From assembly GCA_014529385.2 (NCBI GenBank), contig CM043949.1, positions 146,177,350-146,241,349 on the forward strand: 64,000 nt of DNA, read 5' to 3'. A program made the translations under genes and the position numbers. Below the pieces are notes generated by a model, which was not told the origin of the DNA, did no database searches, and saw only the letters and a list, made by a program, of their open reading frames with translations. Below are positions 11,801 to 22,832 of the stretch, piece after piece. This stretch comes from Adiantum capillus-veneris (lineage: Eukaryota; Streptophyta; Polypodiopsida; Polypodiales; Pteridaceae). Each line of letters starts with the position of its first letter. Position 1 is the stretch's first letter.

Positions 11801-12388
11801 AAAGTGGAGGAAGGCTTGGCTTACAAAGTACCCACAATATCTAATCCACCTAGTAGAGGCACCTAAAGATATCAGAGACAATCTCAGCTTTTGTCCCCTA
11901 CCAAGGGTTAGGATGTGGAAGGCACAGCAAATTTTGCAAAGAAGCCAACCCACTTGGTTGAACTACCCAAAACTGCCAAGCGTAAAGGCAAGTGAGAGAA
12001 TAAATGTCCAATACATGGTGAAAACCCTTTTGGCACCATAAAGTTGTTCACTGGCTCACCTGACCTTACATGCATTATGATGAGGAAGATTTGCAAAACC
12101 ATCTTAGCAGTGTTCGAGACCTTCAAGCCAGGCCAGGTGACCGACAGCATATTCTTCTTCCAGGATACATACAGATGTGCTTATGATCTGTCAGGTCAGC
12201 CTTCCAAGGAGGTGATACGTGCACTGTATCAAAGAATCATGTTTCTACCATCCTATCACCTCCAGGCTTTTGAAGAAGCATTCTATACGGGGTTCTTCAC
12301 CATGAATACAGATATCTTTGGCCCAACAAAGCTGAACCTACATGCCAGGTATGAATCACTGCTAAAGATGCGGGAAACGATCAGATGA
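8852..12388 (+). pseudogene. Long unknown ORF (about 1,175 codons) downstream of pol, with four amber stops
   Basis: Starting at the ATG at 8852, frame 2 stays open to 11542 except for four stops, all TAG (9008, 9215, 9950, 11057). A 46-bp tandem duplication (units starting near 11490 and 11536) then shifts to frame 3 until 12041. A one-base change near 12035 returns to frame 2, ending at the stop at 12386-12388. The product would have an N-terminal globular part (MTIKDYLDEVESFVIPEG; later FEDIANPKVAIMSQLYNQYF), a basic segment, a Pro/Ser-rich stretch (about 10195-10260), a long Gln/Glu/Lys coiled coil (about 10560-11330) and a C-terminal globular part (RKWLQPSLPYPLLKYEA; PFGTIKLFTGSPDL). I do not recognise it. 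By position it corresponds to the extra 3' ORF of Athila-type elements, but no signal peptide or membrane segment was seen, so an envelope role has no support. It could be a second Gag-like structural protein. Confidence 0.6.
9971..11059 (+). CDS. Coiled-coil part of the unknown Ty3 3' ORF
   Basis: This is the longest open piece of the long ORF, bounded by the amber codons at 9950 and 11057. An in-frame ATG at 9971 (MSGSSRRVQRDRFEDY) could restart translation, so this piece may have been a separate protein of about 362 residues. It contains a Pro-rich segment, a UBA-like helical patch (LDEAYYAFLDLLDAGYTKEE, residues about 134-153; similarity is visual only) and a long heptad-rich coiled coil from about residue 200 to 340. 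No catalytic motif is visible. Confidence 0.5.
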   Translation: MSGSSRRVQRDRFEDYIKNFEIFDAAAENIPHVPFTEEEVEQIRQTLLDEQESQERERKTKADRDLKGKLAALPDSPKPSPQPSPLPSPPPSSPPQEDNAAEGKQDERQAKEQEQRQEPEPKEEAKPESQRKGLDEAYYAFLDLLDAGYTKEEAATIAFDLVRTGHKEQMQGIRLVELKEIAIDTVDLHPPSNDWDVVMTKLARLRAQYMASEKEMTNLKATEEQIKKEVDSLQTQSQRQKEREDYLQASLATALQNCQAMEEANEATAKRIQATEEECLQLSKSLRDAERERDNLTLQLAEESKEVEAMRNAKEKAEIEQEASLDEVPELKDQLKVKDQTIQRLRASPARVRSTSSTQIIS

Positions 12389-12423
12389 AGCAGCAGATCA
12401 CGGCCATGTCGAGGACGACATGA

Positions 12424-12439
12424 GCAAGGAGGGGGGGAG
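12424..12439 (+). promoter_or_regulatory. Polypurine tract of the giant Ty3 element
   Basis: The run GCAAGGAGGGGGGGAG directly precedes the LTR start TGTTAGAAGC at 12440. This is where plus-strand DNA synthesis is primed, and it fixes the following LTR as the 3' LTR of a plus-strand element. Confidence 0.8.
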
Positions 12440-13375
12440 TGTTAGAAGCTGGACACACCCCACGGCATCTAACTACTCGGAGGACTATTATTTTTGTAAT
12501 TATTCATTCATTAAGGAAAACCCGATTTTTCACCTTGTAATTATTGGGACTTACAGAAGTTTCCAGATTGTATCCCAGTTTTGATAGTTAGGTTGAGTAG
12601 ATGGTTGATTTTGGAACTTTAGGGTTTGAGACATTGTAAGGTATATATACCACTTTTTGACCTTAATGAAAAACCTTTTGTCATTTTAAAAACGGGTTTG
12701 AAGTCTGTGAGTGAGCGTACTATGTACGAGAGAGAGAGAGTGTTAGCTTCATCTTGACGCTACGTGTGCTCCGGTGGTCGGAATCAAGTGCGGAGAAGTG
12801 CAGCGTGTTGCCCCCAACTAGAGCTACGCGCCGATACCAACATTGCGTGCATACGGTCCGGCTTTGTGAGCTCCTTCTACGAGCTTCATCGGTTGTTTGG
12901 GTGAGCATACGTTGTCCGATTTTGCATTGCAGCATATCCACACGTTCACATTGAGTAGAACTACACATTAGGCACTTTAGATTTCGGAAACAAAGACCTG
13001 CAGATTTCGACCAGACATCCTACGTGTTTCTGCACCCGGTGTTTTGGGTCGGGATTTTGGTTCATAGACCTTAGGGAGACTGACCTATTGGTATTAGTAG
13101 GGTCTCCTTCAAGTTCTATAGTGTTTCGAGATTGTTTGATGGGTGTTCGGCTCTAGAAAGCGTTGTAGGAAGTTTCCTCTCTTGCACTCTTGAAGGCTGT
13201 GACTTAGACAATTGGTAGAGACCTCTGTAGGAATTGGTTAAGAGTCGGTCAAGTGTAGGTTGACACCTTATGCTTGCTTCCATGTGTCTGCGGGTCGAGC
13301 TTCGTCCTTAGCTGGCATTACATGTTAGGTGAGTTCTCGTTGTGCTGACGTCCGCCGGAGCCTATCCGTCCAACA
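12440..13375 (+). repeat. 3' LTR of the giant Ty3 element
   Basis: The LTR starts TGTTAG after the polypurine tract and ends CCAACA at 13375, giving the usual TG...CA ends, length 936 bp. A TATA-like box (GTATATATAC) lies at 12641-12650. The 5' partner is outside the window, so identity and target duplication cannot be tested. The bases just after the end (GTGGTAATGAG) weakly resemble a tRNA-Met primer site, which leaves open a 5' LTR or tandem-LTR reading. Confidence 0.75.
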
Positions 13376-13390
13376 GTGGTAATGAGTGGT

Positions 13391-13432
<42 letters not shown>
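13391..13432. repeat. Poly-G run (42 G)
   Basis: A pure G homopolymer lies between the Ty3 LTR and the duplicated GLR segment. Such runs are error-prone in sequencing and assembly, so both the length and the junction need caution. Confidence 0.9.
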
Positions 13433-13434
<2 letters not shown>

Positions 13435-13786
13435 CAAAACGCTAGGTGTTGATGTGGCACGCACCCTAGTAGACTTATTTAACCATCAAGATGCTTTAAC
13501 CCTTCTAGTGGCTTAAACATGCCTGATGACATTTCATATTTCATTTCCACAAGGGTGGGTAAGTAGCACTCTTTCCCTAAGCAAAGTAAATAAACAAATG
13601 AATGATGAATAATACATAATATCTACCAAAAAATCTGAGATTAATGAGTCATGAGAAAACATTTGAAGAAAGAATTCTAATCTTTAATTACCAACCAGTA
13701 TTTGAATTTAAGTGTATTACAAATTTACACAATTAATGTTTGGCACTTATCTACGACTACAAAAATAACTATAGCCCAATAAATTC

Positions 13787-14215
13787 TTAAAAATAATAGG
13801 GGTATTGTTGTAGCAATATGTCCATACTGATGCAGGTGAGTTATGTTTGGGTAGATGGCAACAGTACCATGATCTGCCATGCTAAGACCCTCAGTTGAAC
13901 GATACCATTTTGGCCAAAGATATTTTTTGAGATATTGCACAATTATGCACAAGGATAATGATCTTAAAAAAAGAATAAATAGAGATAATGAACTTTCCCA
14001 AGTTACTTTACGAGAGGGAACACTTGAGTGGGAGCATTTACTACTAGTACCACTCATGCCCGTCACAACTTGTAAATCTTGTAAGCATCCACTTTATGTA
14101 AGATTCATTATAGCAATAGAAATGCAGCTTCTAAGCCACACTCCTTGGTAAACCCTACACAAGACAGGAGAGCAATATCTACATGGATTTTTTATTTTAT
14201 TTCTTTATTTTGGGG

Positions 14216-14255
<40 letters not shown>

Positions 14256-15565
14256 TGTGTCCAAAATTAATAGTTTCTATGCCTTTCATTGACTTGCATG
14301 CCAAGATACAGCATTACAAATGTACATCAAGGGCCAAGAAATTTTCTTCTAAACTATATTGAAAAGAAAATTTAAGTAAAATATAACTTACACATTCCTT
14401 ATTTTACTAGCAACCTTGAGATCTTTCTACATTGATGTCACATCACTTTGCTAGATTGTTGCTCTTTATTCTTTCCTCCTCATTTTTGTTTTCCTAAATC
14501 AAAACTTTTTGTTAACTATGAATTAAAAACTGTGATGACATTCAAAGTTTACACTAAGGTCTTTAAAATGTAAATTAAATTCACAATATCTCTTCAAGAC
14601 TATCCTCATATTTGTCCAAAAAAATCCAAAATTCCCTTCAATTTCTCCCGTATTCCCAAAATGCCCTTCATTAACCTCACAAACACTCTAAAAACTTCTT
14701 TTACAACTCGTCATAGGAAGATTGATTTCCCCTCAATAGAAGATGATACACCTAGAATTCTAGATGGTATTGTGGGATCTTAAGGTGACATTGTTCATCA
14801 ATTTCAGACATAATTGCCTCTATTTGTGAGCTCATTGGTGAATAGTTTTGTTTAAGACACTTCAAGATGGATCTCCATTGTCATAAAGATTAGACTGTTC
14901 AAAATTTAGGGCAAATCCATCCCAAAATGATTCAAGTGTATGTTGGGAATTTTTGAACTTGTGAGGGGTATTTTGGTGGTTTTCCCATAGATATATATAC
15001 ACATATAAATATACACGTATTTTTAATTACTTAGTTATTCATGCTTTGTTGGATCATGCCGCTAGTGTTGAGAAATTATTTGAGTGGAGAGACATAATTA
15101 CTTACAAATCCAAAACCCTCTTGAGTAAATTGAGGGCCAACAATACCAAAACCACAAGTGGAGGAAGAGAGTATGGAGAGGATGAGGTTGGTATAAGGGA
15201 GCTCATCCACAATGGCATACACTCCTCATTGATCTGCTCTCACTGTTAGATTTTCGATAAGCTCGGGTGGCATTCTCATGGGAACTAGCTTCTCTTCAAG
15301 TATATTGAAGCGTTGAGTGAGGTAGTCTTTCACAATCTAACCTCTTCAATAGCCTATTTTCAGCCCACTGTCTCTGAGTGAGAGGAGGTCTGGTGTTGTG
15401 GGTGATAAGTTGGTGGCAGTGAGAAATGAGCTTAACCTTGTTGTGTAGCTCGGATTCAAGAGCACCACAAAGAAGATCCATGCCAATATGATACATTGAG
15501 CCACACTTGTTTTTAGAGACTCCCCTGTAAGCTCATCACAAAGGACACGAGGCACCATGCATGAG
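13787..15565 (-). pseudogene. GLR-like receptor pseudogene (exons 3 and 4 only)
   Basis: Exon 3' is 15106-15565, exactly 460 nt as in the intact paralogue, flanked by the same GTAAGT donor. It still shows the M3 region (CIILAWIFFVVLLNPSYTTR) but has in-frame stops after IGY and further on, caused by substitutions. Exon 4' (about 13787-14154) has the same GTAG acceptor, a one-base deletion in the AAFSIAI region and a stop where the paralogue has LTESG. No exons 1 or 2 lie nearby. It is a truncated, dead tandem duplicate of the gene at 26688-47393. Confidence 0.85.
14219..14250. repeat. (GA)n microsatellite in GLR pseudogene intron
   Basis: A dinucleotide run follows GGGGGGG. The equivalent run in the intact paralogue is at 27345-27387 and is longer. 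Confidence 0.95.
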
Positions 15566-15675
15566 CTAGCGCTACAAGAAATACACACACACACACATAT
15601 AGAATTATTGTCTCGATGGACAAAAAGGACATGCGGGACCAAATGCAGCATGTCTCATGCTCTATGCCCATGCTG

Positions 15676-17540
15676 CTAATTGGGTGTTGGCCCTTCCTCT
15701 ATCCATAGCTGATGGTTGGTGTTGGTCATGGTTCATCTTTGATGACAAGGCCATGCGGGGACACCCCTCAAAGTTTAGCATGAGTGGCCTTTAAGAATAT
15801 CCAAGGTCCAATGTCATAGCTACATGTAAAAACGCTCATATCGAAGCTTGTCATTGTCGGATGACGTCTCAAGATGTCCACTGAATGCAACTCATTGAAA
15901 GAAGTGTTTCAAAATGTTTTGAAAACAGGCAACAAGGGCATCACAAGCCCCTAGGACATTTGTCAAGCTTCAAATTTGATGGTGTATCAAAATGTAGACA
16001 AGCACTTGAATCCTTTTGCTATGATGATGTGCGTTTGAAAACATCGTCTTTGCCAATACCCACTACTGCTCACAAGCAATATTGCACCTATGTTTCATTA
16101 TGTTTCAGAACTTCAAAGTGTTACATATGAAGCAAGTAAATGCATGAAATGCTTTATATTGATTGATAGTACTTTGTTATTATTGTCAATGATTCTAATT
16201 ATGTCTTGTGTGTCACTGAGAGACTTCCATACACGGTCGCAAGAGGCTTATCCTAATGCAAGGATCTTTGAGATACTTCCATAAGCGGTTCCAAGGGGTT
16301 CATCCTAATACAAGGATCTCTCTCAGATGCTTTGAGGGTTTAAAACCATACTCCATGTGCAAGTTAAAGGACCTCAACACTTGCTACTATGAATACATGT
16401 GTAGCTTGTTTACTTCAAGAAAGCCTTGAATCACATGCATATGGGCTACATGGCCAGTCATGTAGCTGCAGCTGCAGCTACCTTGATTGCAGTTCCCATG
16501 ATGGAACATCATAGTGCATAGCATCCAATGCCACCTTTCAAAGCTTCCCAAGCCTATGGGAGTCTGTATTGTGTCCAAAACCCATTGATTGTGCTTTTCT
16601 CCTTAGAAAATGTCTTTTGGGTATGTGCTAGATTGTGGCATTGAGAGGCTTGCATTGTGTCCAAGCAAAAAGAGCAATAACATCTCTAGTCTAGATGTCA
16701 AGATTTTGAGCAATATACATAACACTTTGAGTGTAGTCGCATTTCTTGATGCAAGCCTCAAGAAACAATGTCCACTAACAAGAAAGAGGGTCAATTGCAT
16801 ACTCTCAAAGGTAAAGCTTGGTGATGTAAATAGATACACAGAGGGGGATTGCATGCCCATCAAAGGGTCTTGATCCTTCCATTGTGTCAATGGCTATATT
16901 GAATTGGATATGTACACACCATGATGAAAACCATTGTCTTGTTGTTGACGTGTGTGCATCAAAGGCCATTGAAGGATATGTACAATAAAATACCACATGG
17001 AGAGGTTGGAGTACTTGTGAATACAACCCATAGCTAGTGATGAAATCATCGGTGTAGCATCCAATGATGACAAGTTACGAGAAGCCCCCATGTATGATGG
17101 CCACCATGAAGACCTCCTGAGTGATGCCTAACCAAACTTTGTAGTGAATGTAGATGAGCTAGGCATAAATTTCTACATCTTCAAGTACACTAACACAAAT
17201 CACCTTACCATTAATTTGAAAGGGATGAGTGCCAACATTGTATTCAAAAAGGATCATTTGTCGTTGAGGGACACTTCTACGACAAGGTAAACGTGAAAGA
17301 TGATACCTATGTCCTTTTGGATGGCAAGCCCACTGCTCTTTTCTACTCCCACCTAGTGTAATGCATCAGATTTCCAATGTGCCCAATGGAAGGTGAGTCT
17401 AATGTATATCAATTGTCAAATGATGTATTTGAAAAAATCAATAATATCATGCCCCCAAAGGAGAACTTGTAAATTCTTTTGTGTGATCCATCCATAGGCT
17501 TATAGTTTGAGGCCACCTTAAATTGTACTTTCATCTAACT
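15676..17540. other. Unassigned spacer
   Basis: No gene or element could be recognised. ORFs near 16603-16890 exist on both strands but show no known motif. A short direct repeat is visible near 16210-16320 (forms of AAGAGGCTTATCCTAATGCA). Confidence 0.5.
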
Positions 17541-17980
17541 CCTATTGAAAAATTCTTTGTAGCACTTGGATAGCACTTTCAAAGTAGTGTCTAAAATGAA
17601 TAGCACTTTCATGGCAATGTCAAGCACTTTCTGTACACTCGAACAACACTTTCCATTACTTTCAAAGCAGTTTCTAAGCAGTGACCGGCTCCTTCATAAC
17701 ACTTGGACATCAATATCCAACAGTGTTGAAGCACTTGGATAGCACTTTCAAAGCAATGTCTAAACTGACTAGCACTTGTAAGGTAGTTTCATGCACTTTG
17801 CAACACTTTAAATACACTTAAACAACAATTGTTAGCACTTTCAAAGTAGTGTCTAAACTGACTATAGCACTTTTAAGGTAGTGTCATGCACTTTCCAACA
17901 CTTTAAATACACTTGAAAAACACTTGCTAGCACTTTAGAATTAGTATCTAATCAGTGATAAGCACCTTCACAACACTTGG
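17540..17980. repeat. Degenerate short-period repeat array, left part
   Basis: Variants of TAGCACTTTCAAAGTAGTGT recur irregularly (for example near 17571, 17743 and 17837). The array continues at 25352-25640 beyond the inserted Ty3 element, so it is one array split by the insertion. Confidence 0.75.
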
Positions 17981-18547
17981 GGTTACCAGATTGGGCACCC
18001 TCCTGTTGCATGTGGTTAACTGCAATTGGGATAGCTGGCTTAATGGTTAATTATGTGTTGTCTATTTGATTTTTACTAACAATGAGCGCATGATGATTTG
18101 TAGATTGGAAGTCTGGGAGTTGCGAGGAGGTGCAGGAAAATAATAATCCTCTCAGTCATTTTATTCTAGCACAGTATTTTAGATCTTTTATCAATAAGAC
18201 ACTATTGGCTGCTTTGTAAATAAGACAGTGAGAACTCACCCTAAGAAATTCATGCAATAAGTAATGTATTCCCCTCATAACTAAAGTGGGACTAAATTGT
18301 AAAAGAAGGGCCTCCAATTTTTGGCACCAATAATAAATCAAATATCAAATACCAAACTCCACAAGAGGTTCAGGTGCCGTGGAGTTTGGGGCTGCAATCT
18401 TTAGACCTTTCTTATGTAGATCCTCAAATTTTTCCCTCTCCTCTCTCTTATGCTATGCTATGATTCTCTGTGAACTCCATGATTATGTCTACATCTCTAA
18501 CACCCCTCTTACACTCTCTTCCACTCTTCCCTTGTTAATTTGTTCTC

Positions 18548-18618
<71 letters not shown>

Positions 18619-18732
18619 TGCGCGCGCGCACGCGTGCTTGGAAATTGGAAAAAGAGGTTGACAGGTGGATGGTGATGTTTGTGAGCAAGTGTTAAATTGT
18701 TTTAAGCAACCAGTCTCCTCGAATTCCCAACA
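17981..18732 (+). repeat. 5' LTR of chromovirus-like element
   Basis: It ends in AATTCCCAACA like the 3' LTR. It contains a (TG)n tract at 18549-18614 followed by alternating CG/TG to about 18637, longer than the equivalent in the 3' LTR. Confidence 0.9.
18549..18637. repeat. Alternating purine-pyrimidine tract (TG)n(CG)n
   Basis: About 33 TG units run into CGCG/TGCG alternation without a break, a classic Z-DNA-prone sequence, within the LTR. Confidence 0.9.
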
Positions 18733-18733
18733 A

Positions 18734-18745
18734 TGGTATCAGAGC
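18734..18745 (+). promoter_or_regulatory. Primer binding site (initiator tRNA-Met type)
   Basis: TGGTATCAGAGC lies one base after the 5' LTR end and matches the common plant retrotransposon primer site complementary to the 3' end of initiator tRNA-Met. Confidence 0.9.
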
Positions 18746-20134
18746 TTTGGTTCGAGTTAATTGGCACGGGATTTCAAATTTTCAAATTGACAACATTGAA
18801 TTTGCAAACCATGGATTAATCAAAAATTAATTGGCAATCAACCATCAAATTTTGGCTTAATGACTGTCAAAAACGAGTATGTACATCAGTTATTTTGAGA
18901 TAAATGCAAATGCTAAACTCAATGGATATGTGAATCTATACGAACAAGACAAGGAAAGATGAGGCTTTCAAGAAGTTTGGCAAGGTTGATTCTGGCTACA
19001 AAGAGAAAGAAGAAGGGAAAACTTTTTTTAAATTCGATTGGCGAGGAAGCTATTCGATTGGGATTAAGACTATGGCTGCTCAAATTTGGATAACTTGAAG
19101 CTCCAAAGAATTTTAATGGTTTTGAAGCTCAAAGGTTTTCAACTATTGCGCATCAAAACCCTTGGGAACTCCATTGAGAACCCCAAAGCTATCTCTTATT
19201 GCACTTGAACCCCCAAATCAATTACATCTTGAGTAAGTTCCTTGAGCTCGACCACAGTCCACGGGAACACCCTCCTGCACAAAAGGAAAGCTAAATGTCA
19301 ACCTCATCAAAAGCTGCAAAAATAGCATCAAAAGGAGTGTCTCAGTTTATGCATCATTTCTTGCTTTTGTCTCATAGCCTCCTGGAAAACTTTTGCAAGT
19401 CGCCCATCTCAACTTTTTCTCTTACTTGAGTTGTTCTTTCATTTGCTACTCGCTACCATCCACACAATCCCATGCAAACTTAAAACTTAAATTTATCTTT
19501 AAAAACTCAAAGTTAAGGTTTAAGTTAACCTCAAAGAAGGTATTCAGTGGTCGGACATTCCATTTAATCTTCAAGACCAATAACCTTTAAAGAAGCCAAA
19601 CACCCTTTCAATATCCTCAACACTTTGGCCTTCGACACAATTAGTAAGACTTCCATCCCTTGGTCGGTACTGCTAGGAACACAATAGGAAAAGCAAAGAT
19701 CGCCTTGGCCGCCCTTCATTAAGAACTCTTGGGCTGCCAACCTTCAAAAGTCTTTGGTTGTCTACTCATTATTTTATTTCAATCGCTTTATTTTAGAAAA
19801 AAAAACTTCGAGAGCCATAATCCTTATCGAACCATTTCAACCCCGGGATTGCTAATTGCCATTGCTTTTGGGATACGGGAGACTGGACGCGGCAAACTCG
19901 ATCGTATGACCGCTCACTTTTTTGGCAATTTCCTTGCACATCGCCATTCTGGACTGAACACCAATGCGATCTTTAAGATAAGTACATTTTATTTATGCTA
20001 TTTCTTTCTCTCACTTATTTTGCATAGTGCATCTGTAAATATCTCCATATAGAAATTTTAAATTTAAAAACACACCCAAAAAAAGGAAGAGAGAAATATA
20101 TATATATGTATGTATGAAAACCAAACACGCAATC

Positions 20135-21053
20135 ATGGCACATCTTCCACAACCACCCACGGTTTCTCAACAACTTGCCAATTTACAATAATCTCTCACT
20201 TATGAACGCATGTGAAGACAGGAATTAGAAGATAGGCTATTGCACACTGGCCGCACGGAATTTGCATCTACTTCAAAGAGAAATAAAATTAGTAGGAAAG
20301 CCTTCACTTTTAAGGATTTTGATGGCACTAAGGATGCTAGCATGGTTCTAGCATGGGTTAGTCAATTGGATGACTATTTTAATGATGAAGACTTTCTCGA
20401 AAGTGAAATGGTAAAGTGTGCATCAAATCATCTCACCAGTAGCGTTGCATTGTGTGGTACGCCACCAAACAGCACGATAAAATACCACGTACTTGGCATG
20501 CATTCAAAAAGTTGCTTTTATCTCAATTTTTACCCACACTATAAAGCTAAAGCATGACGTCAGTGGGATTTAATTTGACAGGGTCAAAATTGATCATTTT
20601 TGGAACTATTTAATTCAATTGCAAGCTATTAAACATGTCAGTCATAGGAAATTGAAGAGTAAGTATCTATATGGCTTAAAACTATAAATTGGTGCTGAGG
20701 TAGGTATGTTTGAAATGGATCCACTGTCAAAGGCTATTAATTTAGCCCTTAATGCGGAGAAGAAGAAAGGTGGACAACCCTCTCACACCAAACAAACTGC
20801 TAACACTAACCGTAACAAAAGAGCTTTTTTCTCTCCTAACTTTGACAGGAACAAACATCATAGCTGTACCTTTTTCAAGAGATGCAAATTTGACAATTTT
20901 GTTACAACTTCTCAACCTTATGGCAACAAAAACAACAACACGCAGCGACAAGGCCACAAAAATCCTTCCAACCAACTTCTTGCTCAAAACTCTAATCGTA
21001 ATAAAAAGGTAAAAGGGTTTCCAATGTTTTCAATATGGTCACTATGCAGATAA
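20135..21053 (+). pseudogene. Chromovirus-like Gag remnant
   Basis: An ATG at 20135 (MAHLPQPPTVSQQLANLQ) is followed by a stop. Downstream frames give the Gag core KAFTFKDFDGTKDASMVLAW (about 20300-20360). A CCHC-like knuckle is damaged: a reading near 21027-21060 gives CFQYGHYADKCP, where one expected Cys is Tyr and spacing is short. Frameshifts and stops split the gene, so it is not functional. Confidence 0.7.
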
Positions 21054-21204
21054 GTGCCCAAAAGGTCCTGCTAAGAGCAATGGCCAACCCAATAGCCAAT
21101 CCAATGGAGTCACACAAAATCCAAACCAGAGACCTTCAACAACCAACCGCCCCAACGGTGCTACTGTTAACATCATCGAAGATGCTAATCCTGACGACAA
21201 TGAA

Positions 21205-21735
21205 GTGGAAGCTAATTACGATGGGGGATATGATCATGATTATGATCACGATGAAAACCCATCTTCAGATACTCCTATATCTCCTCACACTTTGTTTAAA
21301 GTGCAAGGCACAGTCAAGGATGAAAGTGTCACCATTCTTTTAGATGATGGTAGTAGCCATGATTTTATTTATGCACGATTGGCAGAAAAACTCTCTCTCT
21401 TAAATTTCTTCACCTCACAAAGTCAAAATTGTTTTTAATAATCAACATTTAATTGAAAAACCCAAGTCAATGTTGAAGTTTGCATTGGTGGATTTACACA
21501 AGCACGTACATTTCTGGTAGCACCAATGCATGGTCTTGATATGATCTTGGGAATGTCATTTCGTCATGAACTTGATCCGTTGATTAATTATAAAACACAT
21601 ACCATGTCTCTCACTCATAATAATAAAAATTTCTCCATCCAAGCAACACTAGCCCATCAAAAATTTCCACTTCTCTCTCACATCAAGCCAAAAGAGCCAT
21701 TCAAAAACAAGGAAAAACATATCTATTGTTGGTAA
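21205..21735 (+). pseudogene. Chromovirus-like protease remnant
   Basis: The retropepsin active-site region reads ILLDDGSSHDFI (about 21334-21369), close to the usual LLDSGSTHNFI, with D and G kept. The matching C-terminal element, GLDMILGMSF, is near 21532-21561 in another frame (21526-21735). The two parts are separated by a stop after SQNCF. Confidence 0.7.
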
Positions 21736-22832
21736 ATCAAATTTCCTTTGAAACCGAAACCTCACATAATGATTATCTGTCACAATTTCAAAATTGTTTT
21801 ATGCAGGATCTACCAGCTGGAATACCACCTGCATGCCCAAAAGACCACAAAATAGATATTATACCCGGTAGTGAACCTCCTTATAGAGCACCTTATCGTG
21901 TAAATCCAGCTGCACATAGGGAGATACAAACTCAAATTACTGACTTGCTTGATCGGGGACTTATAAGACCTAGTAGTTAACCATATAGAGCTCCAATACT
22001 TCTTGTTAAGAAGAAAAATGTAACTTTTTTTATGTGTACTGACTACAAGGCTTTAAACAAGATCACCATCAAGAATAGGTTCCCTATTCCTGGTGGATGA
22101 TCTATTAGACAAATTGAAAGGGACAAACATCTTTAGCAAAACTGACCTCAAACCAGGGTATCACCAAGTCAAAATGTTTGGTCAAGATGTCTACAGAACT
22201 GCTTTCAGAACACAAACGGGACATTATGAATTTCTTGTCATGCCATTTGGTCTAATGAATGTATCAGCCACTTTCACACGTATGATGAACATAATTTTCA
22301 TTGACCATAAAGATTTTGTGATTGTATTCTTTGATGAAATTCTTGTATTCAGTAAATCAGAACAAGACGTACAGAGCACTTAAAATGTGTATTTGAACTA
22401 CTTGCACACAACCACTTGTATCTGAATCCTGAAAAGAGTTCATTTTTCCAATTTAAAATTGAATATTTGGGACACATTGTATTGGGCAAGGGAATACATG
22501 TAGACCCCAAGAAAATTGAAGCCATTCAGTCATGGCCTAGACCCAAAAATTTGCATGAACTTAGTTCTTCTATTGGTTTATGCAGCTATTACAGGAAGTT
22601 TGTACGTAACTTTACTCACAAATCTCATTACCTCACTCTCCTGTTAAAGAAAAATTCTCCTTATGTATGGATTGATTTTCAAGAAAGTTCCATTAATGCA
22701 CTCAAGAATGATTTTATAAATGCACCAGTACTACAGTTGCCTGATTTTGATAGACCGTTCTTTGTCGTAGTCATTGATGCTAGTGGAAAAGGTATCAGTG
22801 TAGTCCTTATGCAACCATCCACTTGCATTTGA
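21726..22832 (+). pseudogene. Chromovirus-like reverse transcriptase remnant
   Basis: Frames 21726-21980, 22093-22383 and 22416-22832 together give an RT: PAGIPPACPKDHKIDIIPGS, DLLDKLKGTNIFSKTDLKPG, FLVMPFGLMNVSATFTRMMN, and the thumb QSWPRPKNLHELSSSIGL. The catalytic Y-x-D-D is replaced by FFDE (near 22330-22341), which would abolish activity. RNase H starts at FFVVVIDASGKG (about 22759). Stops and shifts separate all pieces. Confidence 0.85.

Larger units (their letters stand above)
1..13375 (+). mobile_element. Giant Ty3/gypsy LTR retrotransposon (Athila/Tat/Ogre-like), 5' part outside window
   Basis: The stretch from the window start to a 3' LTR at 12440-13375 reads as one element: end of gag/protease, RT, RNase H, integrase, spacer with tandem repeats, a long unknown ORF, polypurine tract and LTR. 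Integrase signatures (WGIDFVGP, APYYPQANGQAQA) and the long spacer between protease and RT are typical of the Athila/Tat/Ogre clade. A large region between pol and the 3' LTR is also known in this clade, where Athila carries an env-like ORF. No LTR boundary was seen between pol and the downstream ORF. It remains possible that 6.2-13.4 kb belongs to a second element whose 5' LTR I failed to recognise. Many stops and frameshifts show that this copy is dead. Confidence 0.75.
13433..15675. repeat. Segmental duplicate of 26386-28590 (GLR 3' part), copy 1
   Basis: The two blocks run parallel in the same orientation. They share the left-end sequence ACCCTAGTAGACTT, exon 4 and exon 3 homologues, the (GA)n in intron 3, and intron 2 sequence (GGGACCAAATGCAGCA), with scattered substitutions and indels. 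Similarity stops near 15675, before exon 2. The copies are about 13 kb apart. Confidence 0.85.

Noticed and set aside
8852-12388. Stop-codon reassignment or selenocysteine-type recoding to explain the four TAG codons.
   Set aside because: The same element carries frameshifts and TAA/TGA stops in pol; decay of CAG codons is the simpler explanation.
15885-17091. Several ORFs of 60-95 codons on both strands, for example 16603-16890.
   Set aside because: No recognisable motif, no neighbouring exon signals, and overlapping ORFs on both strands; treated as chance.
18379-18675. ORF running through (TG)n giving a Cys-Val repeat protein; likewise 25029-25314.
   Set aside because: Low-complexity translation of a microsatellite inside LTRs.
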